The notes below the pieces were generated by a model, which made no database searches, was not told where the DNA came from, and saw nothing but the letters and a program-made list of their open reading frames with translations. A program made the translations under genes and the position numbers. From positions 1-17,259 of the forward strand of contig CAYZOJ010000033.1 of NCBI GenBank assembly GCA_964480195.1: a stretch of 17,259 nucleotides of DNA. The letters are read 5' to 3'. The DNA comes from Stercoripulliclostridium_A sp964480195. GTDB lineage: Bacteria; Bacillota; Clostridia; Christensenellales; DTU072. Shown in pieces: positions 14,238 through 17,259 of this stretch; the first letter of the stretch is position 1; the number at the start of each line of letters is the position of its first letter.

Positions 14238-16160
14238 ATGAAAAAGTTTGCTAAAAAACTTACTCTTGCAATAGTATTGGTTTTGGCGTGCGTACTTTCT
14301 CTTGCGATGGTAGTCGCGTGTACCGATAACGGCGGACAAGAACACGAACACGACTATTCCGTATGGAATCACGACGCGCAAAGCCATTGGCGCGTTTGCG
14401 CGGAGGATAAAGATATCGAAGAAGGCTCCGCAAGCAAACATATAGACGAAGACGAAAACGGCGTTTGCGATGTTTGCGGATATGACGGCATGCACGTACA
14501 TAGTTACGACGCCTATGACCATGACGAAAACAGCCACTGGGCGGTTTGCTCTTGCGGTGCAAGAGAGAACGTCGAGGGCGACGAGCACGTAGACGAAGAC
14601 GAAAACGGCGTTTGCGACGTATGCGAATATGACGGAATGCACGTTCATAACTATGTTTGGTCATACGATGAGGACAACCACTGGCACTACTGCTTGGGTT
14701 GCCAAGATGTGGAAGACGGTTCCGAGAGCGCTCACGTTGACGAAGACATGGATTTCGTATGCGACGAATGCGAATATCACTTGGAATATTTTATCGTAAA
14801 GATAAAAGACGACAAAGGCAACGTCTTTAAGGGCATTGAATTGCAAATAGGCGAGAGCGAAGTCGCTACCGACGCAAACGGTATTGCAAAATTCAAGATG
14901 CTTCCTCCCGACGGAATGGATATTTGGGTCAGCAATTTACCCGACAGCGCGATTCTCGACGAATCGAAGTCTTATGTTACGGCTACCGATAAGTATATAT
15001 ATGAAATCGTTCTTTCGAGTGAAATTACCACCACTTTCACGGTTCAAGACTATGCTGACAGCGAGCCGATGAGCGGTGTTACCTTAAAGCTCTTGGACGG
15101 TACGGCAGTTATCGCGAGCGGTGTAACCGATAGCGACGGCGTAGTAACTATCACTTATCCCGTCGGCGCATCCGGTGAAAAATACTATTTTGCAATCGAC
15201 GATTTGAAAGAAGATCAATATCTTTCCAAAAGCGCGGGTGTTTCCAAGCGCACAAGCGGATATCCCATAACCGTCAACGTATATACCTATAAATATGAAA
15301 CATATGCGATAACTGTCGCGTGCGACGACGGCGTCGAATACGAAGTAAAAGGACTTACCGTCGAGCTTTGGAAAACCGTTAGTTATGGTAGAACCGAATG
15401 TGTGGCAAGCGCGGAGATAACGGAAGAGAGTGGCGTTGTAAGCATTAGAGCCATCAAGGCGGATTCTTATCTCTATACCGTAAAAATAAGCGGTCTTGCG
15501 GACGGATACAAAGTATCGGACGGTTCAGTCGGTTTTGATTGGTGGGAAGGTAGCAACGTTACCTCTGCAACATTGACCATTGAAAAAACCGCAGAAGAGG
15601 GCGGTAGCCAAGGCGGAGAACAAGGCGGTGAACAAGAAAGCACGGATACGTGGTATACGAGTTTCGGTAACGAGATAGTAATTGCCGAAGACAACATCAC
15701 TTTTGACGGAGAAGACGTAATCGAGCTTTCTTCATCCGAATCCGATGACGGTAAAGTCGAGTATACGTTCTACGTAGGAATGCAAAGTTACTTGCTCTAT
15801 CAATCCGGTGAAGATTGGTATTTGGACGATAACTGGAATCCCGTAGAAAAGCTTTTGAAGGTAAAACCCGTACTCTTGGATTATATACCCGAAGCATTCA
15901 AGGGAACTTGGAACGGCTCTTACGAAGACGGTGGAGATGTTTTTGAATACGAGTACATCATAAACGCGGAGGGCGTAACCCTTGACGAGTTTACAAATAC
16001 TTTTGAAAACGGTTGCCTTATCGTAATGAGCGAAACGAAGATATATCTCGATGGCGGTACGTACCTTTATTACAATGCAAACGGCACAATCACGTTGGAT
16101 GTATACGGCGACGGTTCGTTTGAAGTAACCTTAACAAAAGCTACAAGCAAAGCGGAATAA
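14238..16160 (+). CDS. Modular lipoprotein with three Cys/His-rich repeats
   Basis: 640-residue lipoprotein. The N-terminus is KK-rich, then hydrophobic, with lipobox MVVAC (Cys28). Residues 36-180 hold three repeats of about 49 residues, each with HxHxY, an HW..C segment and a closing VCDVC or VCDEC pair after an acidic DEDENG-type run. Paired Cys plus clustered His suggest metal, probably zinc, binding. Three beta-rich modules follow at about 186-261, 262-354 and 355-448. They have the 'G..v.L......a.TD.nG...f..lp' pattern of Cna-B/carboxypeptidase-regulatory-like domains. A Gly/Glu/Gln linker (449-467) leads to a C-terminal beta-rich domain with FKGTWNGSY, resembling lipocalin-like modules. 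It has its own promoter and strong terminator, so it is monocistronic. The start was chosen for the AAGGAGA site and signal peptide. Function is unknown; an adhesin or metal-binding surface protein is possible. Confidence 0.87.
   Translation: MKKFAKKLTLAIVLVLACVLSLAMVVACTDNGGQEHEHDYSVWNHDAQSHWRVCAEDKDIEEGSASKHIDEDENGVCDVCGYDGMHVHSYDAYDHDENSHWAVCSCGARENVEGDEHVDEDENGVCDVCEYDGMHVHNYVWSYDEDNHWHYCLGCQDVEDGSESAHVDEDMDFVCDECEYHLEYFIVKIKDDKGNVFKGIELQIGESEVATDANGIAKFKMLPPDGMDIWVSNLPDSAILDESKSYVTATDKYIYEIVLSSEITTTFTVQDYADSEPMSGVTLKLLDGTAVIASGVTDSDGVVTITYPVGASGEKYYFAIDDLKEDQYLSKSAGVSKRTSGYPITVNVYTYKYETYAITVACDDGVEYEVKGLTVELWKTVSYGRTECVASAEITEESGVVSIRAIKADSYLYTVKISGLADGYKVSDGSVGFDWWEGSNVTSATLTIEKTAEEGGSQGGEQGGEQESTDTWYTSFGNEIVIAEDNITFDGEDVIELSSSESDDGKVEYTFYVGMQSYLLYQSGEDWYLDDNWNPVEKLLKVKPVLLDYIPEAFKGTWNGSYEDGGDVFEYEYIINAEGVTLDEFTNTFENGCLIVMSETKIYLDGGTYLYYNANGTITLDVYGDGSFEVTLTKATSKAE
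14343..14777 (+). repeat. Three tandem repeats of about 147 bases inside the lipoprotein gene
   Basis: The equivalent Asp codons in the three copies fall at 14445, 14592 and 14739, exactly 147 bases apart. Copies 1 and 2 are identical over 27 bases (14444-14470 and 14591-14617). Copy 3 has diverged. The repeat keeps the reading frame, so unit gain or loss would not break the gene. Confidence 0.8.
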
Positions 16161-16187
16161 TCAAACCCGATAAACACAGTTTATGTT

Positions 16188-16224
16188 GTCACGGAGACCG
16201 AGGTCTCCGTGACTTTTTGTTTTT
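16188..16224 (+). terminator. Strong intrinsic terminator
   Basis: GTCACGGAGACC (16188-16199) and GGTCTCCGTGAC (16202-16213) form a perfect GC-rich stem with a tight loop. The tract TTTTTGTTTTT follows immediately. It ends the lipoprotein transcript 28 bases after its stop codon. Confidence 0.95.
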
Positions 16225-16227
16225 GGG

Positions 16228-16256
16228 TTGCTATGGTATGGGAAATAGCGTATAAT
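16228..16256 (+). promoter_or_regulatory. Sigma-A-like promoter for the YitT-family gene
   Basis: TTGCTA (16228-16233) and a consensus TATAAT (16251-16256) are 17 bases apart. The -35 begins only four bases after the terminator's T-tract, so the two transcription units are cleanly separated. Transcription should start near 16263, some 20 bases before the ATG. Confidence 0.8.
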
Positions 16257-16282
16257 GTTCGTAGTAAACACAAGAGGTACTT

Positions 16283-17259
16283 ATGTCTGAGAACGATAAG
16301 AAATTAGATAATAGCGAGAATTCGTTAAACGACAAGGGCGGGAAGAGAAGTTTTAAAGAGGTGTTTTCTAAAAGAAACCTTAAATCGTACGGTAGGACTT
16401 TTATAGTTAAAGGGCTCCCTAAAATTGCGTTTTTGCTGTTTTCGGCGTTTCTCTACGCTATTGCCGTCGAATTTTTTGTGTCCGACAACGGCTTTGTTAC
16501 CGGAGGTATTTGGGGCATTGCTTTGATGATCGAGCACGTTACAAGCGCTCCCGCCGAGTACATAATGTTTGCTATAAACCTTCCGCTCCTTATACTGGGA
16601 GGCGTTTTCGTCGGCTGGAAGTTTACCGCTTACACATTTGTGTTTATCGGCGGGCAAACGCTTTTCTCGGCATTGGTAGGGCTTATCGAAATACAAAAAC
16701 CGCTCTTTACAGGGGACGCACAACAGCTCCTTTCCGCCATTGTCGCGGGTGCTATAATGGGCGTCGCGCTTGCCATTTGCTTGCATTTCGGCGGATGTAC
16801 GGGCGGTACCGACATAATTAGCGTCATATTGCAAAAGAAAAAACTTCCCATAAGCGTTCCTTGGATAATATTTGCGATAAATTCCGCAATCATCCTTTCG
16901 TCGTTGTTCGTGTATGGTAAGCTCGAAGCCGTGGTTTACTCTATAATATTGGAGTTTACCGCGTCCAAGGTGTGCGACTCCATTCTCGGCGGAAGCAAGG
17001 GGGCAATGCGCTTTGAAATCATCACATCTAAGGGCGAGGAGCTCCGCGAAGCCATAGTAAACGACATGGGCAAGGGCGCAACTCTTATCGAAGCGAAGGG
17101 CGGTTATACGATGGACGACAAATCCATTATCGTTTGCATTGTTCATAAACGCCACGTCGGCGACTTCAAAAAGTTCCTAAAAACCGTAGACCCCGACGCA
17201 TTCATCAATATTGCCAAGGTTACCTCGGTCCTCGGCAAGGGATTCAAACCCGATAACGA
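16283..17259 (+). CDS. YitT-family membrane protein (DUF161-DUF2179), cut by window edge
   Basis: Membrane protein of the YitT family, 325 codons visible and probably within a few codons of its end. Residues 1-45 form a polar, lysine-rich N-terminus longer than is usual in the family. Several membrane helices follow between about 47 and 235. The family hallmark GGCTGGTDI (170-178) is present, with Cys where many members have Ser or Ala before TGGTD. The C-terminal DUF2179 domain (about 243-322) shows KGATLIEAKGGYT and a final KVTSVLGKGF. The family is widespread in Bacillota and its transport or signalling role is not settled. The start is supported by AGAGG five bases upstream and by the promoter at 16228-16256. 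No stop is seen in the window. The gene has its own promoter and no evident link to the MoxR operon. Confidence 0.93.
   Translation, partial: MSENDKKLDNSENSLNDKGGKRSFKEVFSKRNLKSYGRTFIVKGLPKIAFLLFSAFLYAIAVEFFVSDNGFVTGGIWGIALMIEHVTSAPAEYIMFAINLPLLILGGVFVGWKFTAYTFVFIGGQTLFSALVGLIEIQKPLFTGDAQQLLSAIVAGAIMGVALAICLHFGGCTGGTDIISVILQKKKLPISVPWIIFAINSAIILSSLFVYGKLEAVVYSIILEFTASKVCDSILGGSKGAMRFEIITSKGEELREAIVNDMGKGATLIEAKGGYTMDDKSIIVCIVHKRHVGDFKKFLKTVDPDAFINIAKVTSVLGKGFKPDN

Noticed and set aside
14343..14777. CRISPR-like or intergenic repeat array
   Set aside because: The repeats are coding, in frame, 147 bases in phase, and translate to conserved Cys/His modules within one lipoprotein.
16325..17155. 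276-codon minus-strand frame at the right edge
   Set aside because: The plus strand encodes a clear YitT-family protein here with promoter and binding site. The minus-strand translation has no domain pattern.

Overview
The window reads as chromosomal DNA of a Gram-positive, low-to-mid GC anaerobe of the Bacillota, most likely an uncultured Clostridia-type gut lineage. This rests on strong AGGAGG-like ribosome binding sites, sigma-A-type promoters, several lipoproteins with Bacillota-style signal peptides, a YitT-family protein, and Cys/His-rich repeats of a kind often seen in Clostridia surface proteins. Genus or species cannot be named from the sequence.

Layout. (1) Positions 1-1455, minus strand: an APC-superfamily amino acid permease, cut by the window edge. 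(2) Positions 1456-1713: a divergent control region with two opposed sigma-A-like promoters and a small inverted repeat. (3) Positions 1714-13946, plus strand: one tight run of seven genes with gaps of at most 29 bases and three overlaps. In order they are a three-helix membrane protein with a long helical domain and acidic tail, a MoxR-type AAA+ ATPase, a DUF58 protein, a BatA-like VWA membrane protein, a larger membrane protein with two VWA domains, and two large lipoproteins of unknown function. (4) Positions 13947-14237: an intergenic region with a nested inverted repeat, a 12-base direct repeat and a promoter. (5) Positions 14238-16160: a modular lipoprotein with three Cys/His-rich repeats, three beta-rich modules and a C-terminal beta-rich domain, closed by a strong intrinsic terminator at 16188-16224. 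(6) Positions 16283-17259: a YitT/DUF161-DUF2179 membrane protein, cut at or just before its stop.

How the genes may work together. MoxR ATPases commonly pair with DUF58 and membrane VWA proteins, and such sets are thought to act as chaperone or metal-insertion machines for exported or membrane-bound clients. Here the set is complete in its core: the Walker and sensor motifs of the ATPase are present, the three MIDAS sites of the two membrane proteins are complete, and the DUF58 site is nearly so. It lacks the transglutaminase membrane protein found beside many Bacillota versions. Two lipoproteins instead sit at its downstream end, in the same transcription unit. The inference is that the lipoproteins are clients or outer-face components of the machine. 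The N-terminal Cys/His modules in one of them, and in the next lipoprotein downstream, would fit a link to metal. This is the part of the window most worth following up.
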